Source: a virus
Virus record (IMG/VR): IMGVR_UViG_3300026488_000011
Span: 121,492 to 185,491 of that record
Direction: 5' to 3' (one strand)
Length of the DNA stretch: 64,000 nucleotides
In this document: piece by piece, positions 1 to 8,079 of the stretch
How positions within the stretch are numbered: position 1 is the first letter of the stretch
How the letters are laid out: each line of letters begins with the position of its first letter
The notes under the pieces: generated by a model
The model's input: only the letters and a program-made list of their open reading frames with translations
Database searches by the model: none
What the model was told of the DNA's origin: nothing
Translations under genes and position numbers: made by a program

Positions 1-1
1 T

Positions 2-205
2 GAGACACTTACTTCTATTAGTGAAATAGGTCTATGTTCAGGTATAGACATAGACTATAACGGCTATAAGGAATCTGTAAAGACCCAAATAAACTTCTTT
101 ACTGACATGAATTTGGACTTACAATTATTGGATAATCTAAAAGTAAATAACAGAGTAGAATTTTATTTGGAACTGGGGGGAATGGAACCTCTCTATAAAG
201 GATGA
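2..205 (+). CDS. C-terminal end of an unidentified protein (cut by window edge)
   Basis: An open frame runs in from the left edge and stops with TGA at 203-205, giving 67 visible residues that end in LGGMEPLYKG. I do not recognise the family. The stop lies inside the AAAGGATG leader of the RuvC-like gene that follows, so the two are probably translationally coupled in one plus-strand operon. Its start lies outside the window. Confidence 0.6.
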   Translation, partial: ETLTSISEIGLCSGIDIDYNGYKESVKTQINFFTDMNLDLQLLDNLKVNNRVEFYLELGGMEPLYKG

Positions 206-207
206 TT

Positions 208-756
208 ATGTTTAAGTTACTAGGCATCGACCCAGGTACTAATTTCTGCGGTGTATCTATTTTTACTATAGAGAGTCTAGATAAAATAGTCGATGTAAGG
301 ACAGAGTTAATAGATATCTCTAATCCAATCTACACAGATTTATCAAACGACCTGTTTTATAGATTACACCGACTAGAAGAAGCTATTAAGAAATTATGTT
401 TAACAGAATATCCGTTTATGCCTATAGCCTTAGGAATCGAAGCTGGATTTATAAATAGATTTAGACCGGCAGCATATGGCCCTTTAGCTAAATCAAGTTT
501 TATAATAGAACATGCTTTTAAAGACATAACGGGATCTAATCTAATCGTAGAATATCCTCCTAGTATAATTAAGAAGAGAGTGAGTAGACAGGGGTTAGCT
601 ACTAAATCAGATATGTTAACCGCTGTATTAAACAATGATGAACTTTCGCCATGGTTAATAGGAATGGAAACTGAACATGAAATTGATGCGATAGCTATAG
701 GATATTGCTTACTAGAAGATATTAGAGAAAGACCTGAAATATTGTACAAAGTATAA
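208..756 (+). CDS. RuvC-like Holliday junction resolvase
   Basis: This 182-residue protein has the RNase H-fold signature of RuvC-type resolvases. GIDPGT near the N-terminus carries the first catalytic aspartate, GIEAGF near residue 73 the glutamate, and EHEIDAIAIGYC near residue 150 the C-terminal acidic pair. The length fits RuvC (about 170 residues). It would cut four-way junctions and branches in replicated phage DNA before packaging. I place the start at 208 because AAAGGA then sits at normal spacing. The ATG at 202 is possible but abuts the ribosome binding site. It follows the partial gene with no gap and faces the AAA+ gene across a shared hairpin. Confidence 0.85.
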   Translation: MFKLLGIDPGTNFCGVSIFTIESLDKIVDVRTELIDISNPIYTDLSNDLFYRLHRLEEAIKKLCLTEYPFMPIALGIEAGFINRFRPAAYGPLAKSSFIIEHAFKDITGSNLIVEYPPSIIKKRVSRQGLATKSDMLTAVLNNDELSPWLIGMETEHEIDAIAIGYCLLEDIRERPEILYKV

Positions 757-764
757 AAAAATAA

Positions 765-793
765 AGTTAGTGGAGATTATTTCTCCACTAACT
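765..793 (-). terminator. Rho-independent terminator of the AAA+ gene
   Basis: A perfect 12-bp stem (AGTTAGTGGAGA at 765-776 with its complement at 782-793) has a 5-base loop. Read on the minus strand it is followed by TTTATTTTTTTAT. The TAA stop of the minus-strand gene lies in the loop. Confidence 0.85.
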
Positions 794-1754
794 CATATTC
801 TATTCTTAAAGGCTTAGATTCCAATATTAACTTTTTCCCATCGTATTCTAATATGTCTTGGGAAGTAAAGAAAGTTTGATCGTTATAGTAACCGGACTCT
901 TCCTTGTTATAGAACAAGTCTATGTAGACGTCTCCGGCTTCTATAGCTCCTACGCTAAGAGTAGTAGGTACTACCTTATAGGATTTTTTGTCTAATTCTT
1001 TACCGTCTTTTAATACCCTTTTAATCGCTAGTATCTTTGTAGGTTTCATAAAGTCTACATTTAGAACACTTATAAGAGTATCGAATGGAATTGATGGATC
1101 TTCAAGGTGTTCTTCTACTATTGCTTTTAGGTGGTCAAATGTAAAATCTTTAGTGGATAAGTAAGATTTCAATAATTCGTCTAGGAAACTCTTGTTCACA
1201 CCTTTTTCTTCGCAATATTCTATAATAGTGTTTTTATCTAGCTTATTGAACGTAACAGAGTATTTTAACCTACCTGGTCTGTTCCTGATCAGCTTAGATA
1301 TTTTATAGGGTTCATTCTCTGTTACTAATACTAATCTTCTTCTACCTAATGTGTTGGATAGTAGTGTTAACATTTTCTCTTGTTCTTCAATACTGAATGT
1401 CTTACCGAATTCATCGAAGAATAACACTGCATTGTCTAATGTCTCTAGAAATGAAATTAGATCAGGACTAAACTCTACATTAGTGATTAGATATACACTC
1501 ATGCCGTGATCTATAGCTCTATTAGCTATAGATTTAGCTATCTCTGTCTTACCTGCTCCTTTTAATCCTAATAACATCACACCGCCTATTAAGTTTTTTC
1601 TTTCCAGACCTTTCCATATTACATCCCTGTACCTTCTAGCATCTCCGTACAGCTTTTCCGGTTCTTTAAATTTATGTGTTAAGGTGGTAACATAATAAGA
1701 TTTGGAAAATGGATCTTGCTTTACCTCATAAACCATAGGTATATTCATCCACAT
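777..1754 (-). CDS. AAA+ family ATPase
   Basis: This 325-residue protein has Walker A GLKGAGKTE at residues 63-71 and Walker B VLFFDEF at 110-116, followed by a sensor-like VLVTENEP segment and an arginine pair (IRNRPGR). The ATPase core fills residues 1-220. The last 100 residues are unlike anything I recognise. It resembles the small AAA+ proteins of large phages with roles in replication, remodelling or DNA transactions, but its target cannot be told from sequence. The start is supported by AAAGGAG six bases upstream. It is transcribed divergently from the spanin genes, with a shared promoter region at 1755-1834. Confidence 0.75.
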   Translation of the reverse strand: MWMNIPMVYEVKQDPFSKSYYVTTLTHKFKEPEKLYGDARRYRDVIWKGLERKNLIGGVMLLGLKGAGKTEIAKSIANRAIDHGMSVYLITNVEFSPDLISFLETLDNAVLFFDEFGKTFSIEEQEKMLTLLSNTLGRRRLVLVTENEPYKISKLIRNRPGRLKYSVTFNKLDKNTIIEYCEEKGVNKSFLDELLKSYLSTKDFTFDHLKAIVEEHLEDPSIPFDTLISVLNVDFMKPTKILAIKRVLKDGKELDKKSYKVVPTTLSVGAIEAGDVYIDLFYNKEESGYYNDQTFFTSQDILEYDGKKLILESKPLRIEYELVEK

Positions 1755-1781
1755 GTTTTACTCCTTTATGATTATTACACT

Positions 1782-1796
1782 TAAATAATATATGGT
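1782..1796 (+). promoter_or_regulatory. Candidate late promoter box upstream of the spanin pair
   Basis: TAAATAATATATGG lies 53 bases before the i-spanin start. The boxes at 8018-8033 (minus) and 11190-11204 (plus) match TATAAATWATATAT at almost the same distance from their genes. It resembles the T4 late promoter TATAAATA. Function is inferred. Confidence 0.4.
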
Positions 1797-1834
1797 TTAC
1801 TTTCTCTGAATATAACATTAAGAAAGGAGACGGT

Positions 1835-2320
1835 ATGTTAAGATTTTGGAGTTTTATAAAGACTAAAGAAGGATTACTTTCTATAATAATTTTAACTTTT
1901 GTAGGTGTGCCGTTAGTTCTCTCAATATTTAATGGCATTAAGTCTACCTTTATGGATACTTTTGGTATTAAGACAGATAGCGAAATTAAGGCTGAGCAAA
2001 AAGTGGTGATTGATAAAATAACAGAGGAGAACAGGAACTTAAAGAAAATAAACGAGATTAAAGCTAAGATAGTGAAGATAAACGAAAAGAAAGTGATCGA
2101 CGAAATAAAAGAAGAGAAAAAGATCGATGAGTTTAAAATTAATCTGATTAAAGAAGTAGACAAAGAACCAGACGTTAAGGTTAAAGAACAAGTGAAAGTA
2201 ATAACTAAAAACAAATCTCCGCAAACGGTAATAATAGATAAGAAGAAGTATGAAGAAGAAGGATTGAAAAATATCAATCTTATCTATCAAGCCTATGAAT
2301 TAGTAAAGGATGTAAAATGA
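1835..2320 (+). CDS. Probable i-spanin (Rz-like, inner membrane)
   Basis: This 161-residue protein has one N-terminal membrane segment (about residues 14-33, LLSIIILTFVGVPLVLSIF). A highly charged Lys/Glu-rich coiled coil (residues 50-135) follows and would extend into the periplasm. This is the architecture of Rz-type i-spanins. The next gene, overlapping by ATGA, encodes a lipoprotein with a proline-rich stretch, which is the classic partner. Together they would bridge and fuse inner and outer membranes at lysis, implying a Gram-negative host. No sequence-family match is claimed; the call rests on architecture and pairing. The start follows AAAGGAG. Confidence 0.65.
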   Translation: MLRFWSFIKTKEGLLSIIILTFVGVPLVLSIFNGIKSTFMDTFGIKTDSEIKAEQKVVIDKITEENRNLKKINEIKAKIVKINEKKVIDEIKEEKKIDEFKINLIKEVDKEPDVKVKEQVKVITKNKSPQTVIIDKKKYEEEGLKNINLIYQAYELVKDVK

Positions 2321-2637
2321 TTAGGTGTACGTTGTTATTCGCTTTGTTAGCATTTTTTATAACCGGATGTAGTAAACAACCAGAATATAAAATTATCTAT
2401 AAAGAAAAGATTGTTAGAGTATATCCTCCCGAGTATTTAACCAAGGATAATATTAAACTACCTCCACCGCCTAGCAAATATCGATACATTACAGGAGATC
2501 CTTTTCAAAGAGAGAGGTTACTGACTAAATATGTGATAGAATTATTAATCACTATTAAAAAGTATAAAGTAAAGCTTAAAAATATTAACGACTGGAACAA
2601 GAAGACAAATAAGATATTATCTACTACTGACAAATAG
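2317..2637 (+). CDS. Probable o-spanin (Rz1-like outer-membrane lipoprotein)
   Basis: This 106-residue protein begins with a short signal peptide and the lipobox ITGC, with the lipidated Cys near residue 18. A proline-rich section follows (YPPEY and LPPPP), then a charged helix. A lipoprotein with a proline-rich linker directly after a membrane-anchored coiled-coil protein is the standard Rz/Rz1 arrangement. Its start codon overlaps the i-spanin stop (ATGA), indicating coupled translation. The gene ends in the loop of a strong terminator. Confidence 0.65.
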   Translation: MIRCTLLFALLAFFITGCSKQPEYKIIYKEKIVRVYPPEYLTKDNIKLPPPPSKYRYITGDPFQRERLLTKYVIELLITIKKYKVKLKNINDWNKKTNKILSTTDK

Positions 2638-2653
2638 TCAGTAGTAGTTTTTT
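2621..2653 (+). terminator. Terminator of the spanin operon
   Basis: A perfect 11-bp stem CTACTACTGAC/GTCAGTAGTAG (2621-2631, 2637-2647) has loop AAATA and is followed by six Ts. The TAG stop of the o-spanin gene spans the loop and stem, and the convergent minus-strand gene also ends here. Confidence 0.9.
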
Positions 2654-2832
2654 AATTTAGTTTTATTTCCATATTTATCAACAATTATGATGTCATTGGG
2701 ATCGTAATAATTTTTTAATATACTCAATACTATGTCCATCCTATTTTTATATTTGAAAAAATGTTTTTTAACAATAATGTTGTTTGCCTTTATCTCTACA
2801 GTGTATTCAAATTGTGAAAGATTAATACTCAT
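2638..2832 (-). CDS. Small hypothetical protein
   Basis: This 64-residue, lysine-rich protein has no recognisable domain. It is supported as a real gene by AAAGGAG before its ATG, by tight packing behind the 2842-3354 gene, and by a stop codon placed in the shared terminator hairpin. Its beta-strand-rich N-terminus (FEYTVEIKANNIIVKKHFF) suggests a small folded domain. It is probably the last gene of the baseplate operon; its function is unknown. Confidence 0.55.
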   Translation of the reverse strand: MSINLSQFEYTVEIKANNIIVKKHFFKYKNRMDIVLSILKNYYDPNDIIIVDKYGNKTKLKNYY

Positions 2833-2841
2833 AGGTCTCCT

Positions 2842-3354
2842 TTATAATACTTTAGTTTCGATAGTCTCGCTACAACCCCCGCCGTCTGATTCTTTAACTG
2901 TCCATATAATCTCTCTCACATGTTTAAAAATTATATGGAAGAAATCATAAAAGGGAGGGTAATGTAGTTCTCTATCAATAGCATTTACTAAATCAGTCGC
3001 TATTGGTTCTATTATTTTAATAGCATCATTCTCTACACTGTCTATAGAATCACAGGAAACTGGTTCTCCTGTAGGTTCTATCGTAGTAGACCAATATCTG
3101 GCTATCTCTCTGGCTAATATCCAAGGTACCTCTGATTTAGGCTCTACAGACCTAAGGTCTCCAAAATTTAATGTACCAGCTGGCGTGGTTATATCTATAT
3201 TTGGATTAGTAGGTTCTGCTGATTGAAATTCTTGGTCTAGAATCCTTTCTAACGCTCTAACTGAATCTAGTCCTCCGTCGTAAGGATGTTGAGATAAAAA
3301 GCTATCTAACGCGGTCTTGTAATTCTCAGCTGCTCTGTTTTCATCCATAGCCAT
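2842..3354 (-). CDS. Hypothetical protein next to the baseplate spike
   Basis: This 170-residue acidic protein has no family I recognise. It carries a short Pro/Thr-rich section (NPNIDITTPAGTL) and a helical C-terminal half. It is the immediate downstream partner of the baseplate spike gene, with one intervening base, so a baseplate or tail role is likely by context. No strong ribosome binding site is visible beyond GAGGAC, so translational coupling to the spike gene is plausible. Confidence 0.5.
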   Translation of the reverse strand: MAMDENRAAENYKTALDSFLSQHPYDGGLDSVRALERILDQEFQSAEPTNPNIDITTPAGTLNFGDLRSVEPKSEVPWILAREIARYWSTTIEPTGEPVSCDSIDSVENDAIKIIEPIATDLVNAIDRELHYPPFYDFFHIIFKHVREIIWTVKESDGGGCSETIETKVL

Positions 3355-3355
3355 T

Positions 3356-4318
3356 TTACTGTCCTCTGATTGTATTTATTTTATCAATTATTTCCTGGAA
3401 CATAGATATGGATGTGTCGGTCCATCTGGTTTCATAACCTAGATTACCTATATGTTGTGCTGATATTAATTTGTTTAAAAAGTCTACCAGTGTATCCATT
3501 AACTCAACTCCTCCTCCTGTTATAGTAACGCTACCAGCAGTTAATCCATAGTGATTATCGACATTCTTAGTCTCAGTGCTTGTATGTGTGTCTATGGTCT
3601 CGCTAGCTTCAGTTTTGTGGTGTTTAGTATTAATGGATATTAGGTTTGTTGTCTTAACAGTCATTGCGTTGTTGGTTGAGATGTTTAATGTATCAGTAGG
3701 ACTATCTAGTTCTATATAATTTCCTTTACCATCCAATACTTTTAAATTCCCGTCTTTAGTGTTTAAGATAAAATCGTATGATGTATATTCATTCCACTTA
3801 TCACCCGTATGGAACTTTATTATCTTGTCTCTGGTATTTATTTCTAGATAATATGTATCTTCTAAAAGCTCATCAGGATCTAACTTAGGTTTGTCGGAAA
3901 ATACAAATCTTACTACTTCTTCTTTTCTTAAACTTAAATCATTAAACATTGTTGTCCAGAAGAATAAGTCACTGTTACTATATCTCCATAATAACACCTG
4001 CTCGCCCTTTCTTACATCAGGAGGTGTTAATCTATTATACTGTCCAAAAGAAAACCATTTAGCTCTGATTGTTTTACTTCTGTCTATTTGTAATTTTAAA
4101 GTTTTTATGTCATCATTTTCATGGTCTACTATTTTTACATCAGCTTCTATTTCTTCATCATTCATGTCAGGTCCTACCGTAGGTAATTTCTCTACAGGGT
4201 AAATCTCTACTATATCACTATCCCAGTCTTTATCTCTTACTACAAAACCTACTGAATAAAATATTAAGTTAGAAGGATCTACTTTATGTAGATATAGATC
4301 TTTCTCTAAATTATCCAT
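3356..4318 (-). CDS. Baseplate spike / puncturing protein (gp5/gpV-like)
   Basis: This 320-residue protein has an N-terminal beta-rich OB-like domain (roughly residues 10-130), then short alternating polar/hydrophobic repeats. Examples are DFILNTKDGNLKVLDGKGN, TLNISTNNAMTVKTTN and LISINTKHHKTEASETIDTH. These are typical of the intertwined beta-helix of membrane-piercing spikes (T4 gp5 C-domain, P2 gpV). A DNGHYG-like glycine-rich run and a C-terminal helical tail follow. It would form the central spike under the tail tube. No lysozyme domain is present. It is transcribed with 2842-3354; AAGGAG precedes the ATG. Confidence 0.6.
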   Translation of the reverse strand: MDNLEKDLYLHKVDPSNLIFYSVGFVVRDKDWDSDIVEIYPVEKLPTVGPDMNDEEIEADVKIVDHENDDIKTLKLQIDRSKTIRAKWFSFGQYNRLTPPDVRKGEQVLLWRYSNSDLFFWTTMFNDLSLRKEEVVRFVFSDKPKLDPDELLEDTYYLEINTRDKIIKFHTGDKWNEYTSYDFILNTKDGNLKVLDGKGNYIELDSPTDTLNISTNNAMTVKTTNLISINTKHHKTEASETIDTHTSTETKNVDNHYGLTAGSVTITGGGVELMDTLVDFLNKLISAQHIGNLGYETRWTDTSISMFQEIIDKINTIRGQ

Positions 4319-4380
4319 AAGTACTCCTTTATCTCACTTCTTTTTCAATTAAGCTTCTAATATGAATTTAAGGAGGAGTA

Positions 4381-6807
4381 ATGAAGTTAGTAAAGTTACA
4401 CTTGAAAGATTATAATAGATTATCAGTGTCTGGAATAAGAGAGTTGATTTATAAACCAGAGAAAAAAATACAAGTCATACTCGGTACAAATGGATCAGGT
4501 AAGTCGTCCTTACTAAAAGAGATTCTTCCTAACGTGGATGGATTAAAAGAGGACTATGGAGAAAATGGTTTAAAGAAAGTGACGATAGAGCATAGAGATA
4601 ACATCATAAACATTTCCTATAACAGGAAAACTAATAAACACTCATTTGTTAAGAATGGAGAGGAATTAAATCCGTCCGGATTAATGAAAATACAGAAACA
4701 ATTAATAGATGATGAATTTGGTATCACTAAGGAGATAATGGAAATCTTATTATCTACTAATAGTTTTATACAAATGTCAGTAGGTGAGAGAAAAAAATGG
4801 TTTACAAAAATATTATCGCATGTAGATTATGATTACGCGCTTAGTGTCTATAATAGAGCAAAAGATAGGGTAAAAGAATTACAATCCTTTATAAAATTAA
4901 CACGTAGCAAACTTATCAAAGAGGAAAATGTCTTAAAAGAAGCCAGCAATGGTTATGAAGACAGTCTAAAGGAAAGACTTCAAATCCTAAATTCGTATTT
5001 AGAAAAACTGTTAGAAGCTAAAGAGCCTTACAATCAGTTTGATTTAGATTCCCTTTTATCAGAAATAAATCGATTAACACTAGATACAGAGGTTAAGCTT
5101 AACAAGTTGTTAGAAGCAGCTAGTACATATGGATTAGAATTAAGGAACGTAGATATCAAACTTACGTCTTTAAAGACTAAAAAAGATATGCTAGAGAAGA
5201 ATAAAGAAGATCTAACTTCTAAAATGGAAAAAGCAGAATCTCTAAAAATTGATAAAGGTGACAACCTTGAGCAGATTAAGAGCAGGATTAAAGATCTGGA
5301 AGAGAAGAAAAAGGAAATAGAGAACTTAATTCCTGTACGTGTAGATGATTATGGTTATTTGCTTAGAATATTTAACCAAATCTATATGGAGATAGTTGAA
5401 ACAATAAACCTCTTAGAAGACTATAATTCAGTAGACATTAAAGAAGAGAAGGAACTATTAGAGAAATCTAATAAAATAAAGACCGAATTAGAATTATTAG
5501 GAAAAAAGATTAATAAACTAGAAGCCGAAATAAATCATTTAGAGGAACTTTCTAATCGAGGTAGTACTAAATGTCCTAAATGTGGTTATGAATGGATAGA
5601 GGGCTTCTCAGAGGCTAAATTAAAACTATTAAAAGAATCCTTGAATAAACTAAACGTTAAGAAGCAGATGTTAGAAGAAGAGTATGGTAAGATAGAAGAT
5701 CTGCTGACGAAAATTAAAGAGAAGAAAGATCTTCTTATACGGCTTAAGTCTTATCTTAGTCAATTTGATAAGCCCGTATACGACTACCTACTCCATGATG
5801 GGTTAAAAGGACTGAGAGAAAAACTTACGTCTATGACAATACTAGTAGATAAGATACCTCTACTAAAACAGATAGAAGATGAACTACTGGATTTAACGTA
5901 TAAAAAATCCATTTTAGAAAAAATGGACAATGAGAAACTTAATAAAATTTTAGACAGAGTAGAAGAGATAAAAAACGAATACAGCAAGGTTATTAAAGAG
6001 CTGAATACCGTAACTGAAGAAATAGATAGACTAAAGAAATTCTCTGCAGCGTTAGACACAGTAAACAAGCAAGTAGAAACACTGAAAAGTTTACTTAGGG
6101 AATATAGAAAGAATAGTAAAGAGATAGTAAAACAGTATAAAAATGAATTCATAAGCAAAGTTATTTATGAGCTAAAAAAACTGATAAGCGAAGCTGAATC
6201 AGAGTTAATAGAATTTAAGAATGCTAAGAAAAGATTTATGGCTTTGACAGATGAACTTAAAGAATATGAAGAGCGTCTTAAAATAATGAAAGAAGTAACT
6301 GAACTCCTATCACCTACTAAAGGAATAATTGGTAAGTCAGTAGTGAAGATAATAAACACGGTATTAGAAGAAATGAACGATATTATTAACCGTGTATGGA
6401 GTTATGAAATAAGGATACTTCCTTGTAATATAGAAGAGAATGATCTTAATTTCAGATTCCCTGTCTTAATAAACGGAAACAGAGAGATACCTGATGTTAG
6501 TAAAGGTAGTAGCAGTATTAAAGAGATTATAGACTTAGCGTTTAAAATAGTAGCTATGAAGCACTTAAATATGTTGGATTATCCATTAATACTAGATGAG
6601 TTTGGAAGGACTATGGACGAGACACATAGGATCAGAGCATACGAGTTTATAGAGGATATATCTGAAAAGTATTTTTCTCAGATATACCTAGTGGCGCATT
6701 TTGAATCACTATACAGTAGGTTTACTGATGTGGATTTGGTGGTGTTGAATGACGAAAATCTTACAATAGATACGAAAGATGTAAATAAGGTAATTACTTT
6801 AAAATAA
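4381..6807 (+). CDS. SbcC/Rad50-like recombination ATPase (T4 gp46-like)
   Basis: This 808-residue SMC-type ATPase has Walker A GTNGSGKSS at 35-43, long coiled coils (about 150-390 and 410-640), and a zinc-hook CPKCGYEW at 398-405 at the apex. Near residue 705 it has an ABC signature-like SKGSSS, and near 735-741 Walker B YPLILDEFG. With an SbcD/gp47-type nuclease it would process DNA ends for recombination-dependent replication. No gp47 partner is visible here, so it must lie elsewhere. The length fits SbcC-family phage proteins (560-1000). The ATG follows AAGGAGG. Confidence 0.9.
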   Translation: MKLVKLHLKDYNRLSVSGIRELIYKPEKKIQVILGTNGSGKSSLLKEILPNVDGLKEDYGENGLKKVTIEHRDNIINISYNRKTNKHSFVKNGEELNPSGLMKIQKQLIDDEFGITKEIMEILLSTNSFIQMSVGERKKWFTKILSHVDYDYALSVYNRAKDRVKELQSFIKLTRSKLIKEENVLKEASNGYEDSLKERLQILNSYLEKLLEAKEPYNQFDLDSLLSEINRLTLDTEVKLNKLLEAASTYGLELRNVDIKLTSLKTKKDMLEKNKEDLTSKMEKAESLKIDKGDNLEQIKSRIKDLEEKKKEIENLIPVRVDDYGYLLRIFNQIYMEIVETINLLEDYNSVDIKEEKELLEKSNKIKTELELLGKKINKLEAEINHLEELSNRGSTKCPKCGYEWIEGFSEAKLKLLKESLNKLNVKKQMLEEEYGKIEDLLTKIKEKKDLLIRLKSYLSQFDKPVYDYLLHDGLKGLREKLTSMTILVDKIPLLKQIEDELLDLTYKKSILEKMDNEKLNKILDRVEEIKNEYSKVIKELNTVTEEIDRLKKFSAALDTVNKQVETLKSLLREYRKNSKEIVKQYKNEFISKVIYELKKLISEAESELIEFKNAKKRFMALTDELKEYEERLKIMKEVTELLSPTKGIIGKSVVKIINTVLEEMNDIINRVWSYEIRILPCNIEENDLNFRFPVLINGNREIPDVSKGSSSIKEIIDLAFKIVAMKHLNMLDYPLILDEFGRTMDETHRIRAYEFIEDISEKYFSQIYLVAHFESLYSRFTDVDLVVLNDENLTIDTKDVNKVITLK

Positions 6808-6820
6808 GAAAGGAGATGAA

Positions 6821-7351
6821 ATGGCAATCGTATTTGAGGTAAATCCAGAGAAAATAATGAAAGAATACAGCGAACTAAACTCTTTAGATTTTTACAGTAT
6901 GGATTTAAGAAAAATTAAAAAGACTTATAACAGAATATGTGAGTTAGTAAAAGAGACTAAGAACACCATAAAAGCATTTGATATATTATTACATTCTAAG
7001 TATAACGAGAGGGATAGTTCTTTCAGGAGGAAGAAAAGTATTAAGGAAAGAAAGAAACCAAAACAAGCCCTAACAAAATTACTAGCCGTGTTTAGACCAC
7101 GTGCATTTGATATAAATGAAAACACTATAGATGGTTCGTATATCACATATCATAGTCTTAGGATGTTTGATACTGTCTATGTTAGATACAATGGGGAATA
7201 TGTATCAGATGTAAACGAACTAAAAACTAGATATGTGAAAATTCTAGAAGATCTAAGAACATTAGCTAAATATATACAACAAGAACATCTTAATTCTAGT
7301 AGCAAGTGTAAAAGAGTGTTTCTACAAAGATCGTTACCGTTAGAATATTAA
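6821..7351 (+). CDS. Hypothetical protein downstream of SbcC
   Basis: This 176-residue basic, largely helical protein contains a very Lys/Arg-rich central segment (residues 65-90, RRKKSIKERKKPKQ), suggesting nucleic-acid contact. It is 13 bases behind the SbcC-like gene with its own AAAGGAG, so the two are likely co-transcribed. No family is recognised. The gene ends just before a 12-bp hairpin shared with the convergent gene. Confidence 0.5.
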   Translation: MAIVFEVNPEKIMKEYSELNSLDFYSMDLRKIKKTYNRICELVKETKNTIKAFDILLHSKYNERDSSFRRKKSIKERKKPKQALTKLLAVFRPRAFDINENTIDGSYITYHSLRMFDTVYVRYNGEYVSDVNELKTRYVKILEDLRTLAKYIQQEHLNSSSKCKRVFLQRSLPLEY

Positions 7352-7353
7352 CC

Positions 7354-7380
7354 AGACCAGTAGGAGAATCCTACTGGTCT
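7354..7380. terminator. Intergenic hairpin between convergent genes
   Basis: A perfect 12-bp stem (AGACCAGTAGGA at 7354-7365 and its complement at 7369-7380) has loop GAA. U-tracts are weak on both sides. The TAG stop of the minus-strand gene lies in the right arm. It probably ends transcripts from both directions or protects 3-prime ends. Confidence 0.6.
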
Positions 7381-7976
7381 AATTTCTTCACTAATGTCTC
7401 TATTTTAGTTTTCATCTCTTTTACTAATTTTTCTAGATCTTTCACTATCAGTCTACATGGCTTATTGTTAACGATTTTAGCCTTTCTGTTACTTTCAAAT
7501 GTATTATATTCGTCTACTGTGTATAATAAGGTATTACTTGTGTTTAGTAGTAATACCTCTGGTTCAATACCGTAATATGCTTTTACCAGATCGGATATTT
7601 CTTCTAGTAAGAAATTGAAATCTTGATCATCCGGTACTACTCCTAAATCTACCGCGATTGTTTTCTTCCTAAATGCCTTACCTGTTACGTCTGGTATAGA
7701 TTTTAGATAATTGACAGGTATGTACAGATATTGTCCATCAGGACTCAATAATGTTACTATCGGGATATCATTGTTTACCGCATATTCGTAGTCCTCTTGC
7801 GTGAGACCTAATTTCAGATATATGTCATTCAGCACATCTTCGTTACTAGCTACCATCTCCTTTATAGATCTTACACTTAAGACCTTATAGTTAGTATCAG
7901 GGTTTAAATAATCGGCTATAGGTTCTTTTAGTCTAAACTGACCTATACTGCCTATTACTGGGATTAAGTAGTCCAT
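7371..7976 (-). CDS. Hypothetical protein
   Basis: This 201-residue mixed alpha/beta protein has a lysine-rich helical C-terminus (about residues 175-201). No family is recognised. It stands alone on the minus strand between two plus-strand genes, and its leader carries a TATAAATAATATATA box shared in form with the lysis genes, so it may be a late gene. The start is supported by AAGGAT. The function cannot be inferred. Confidence 0.5.
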   Translation of the reverse strand: MDYLIPVIGSIGQFRLKEPIADYLNPDTNYKVLSVRSIKEMVASNEDVLNDIYLKLGLTQEDYEYAVNNDIPIVTLLSPDGQYLYIPVNYLKSIPDVTGKAFRKKTIAVDLGVVPDDQDFNFLLEEISDLVKAYYGIEPEVLLLNTSNTLLYTVDEYNTFESNRKAKIVNNKPCRLIVKDLEKLVKEMKTKIETLVKKLDQ

Positions 7977-8017
7977 TCCATATCCTTTTTGTTATAACTT
8001 TTTTTATTCAGAGAAAC

Positions 8018-8033
8018 TGTATATATTATTTAT
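8018..8033 (-). promoter_or_regulatory. Candidate late promoter box upstream of 7371-7976
   Basis: On the minus strand this reads TATAAATAATATATACAG, about 50 bases before the start codon. Together with the adjacent TTTCTCTGAAT it is nearly the same as the segment at 1782-1811 in front of the spanin genes. The plus-strand RNase H gene diverges from the same region. Confidence 0.4.
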
Positions 8034-8079
8034 ACCTAACAACATTTTCTGAATAAACATCATATTAGAAAGGTAACCC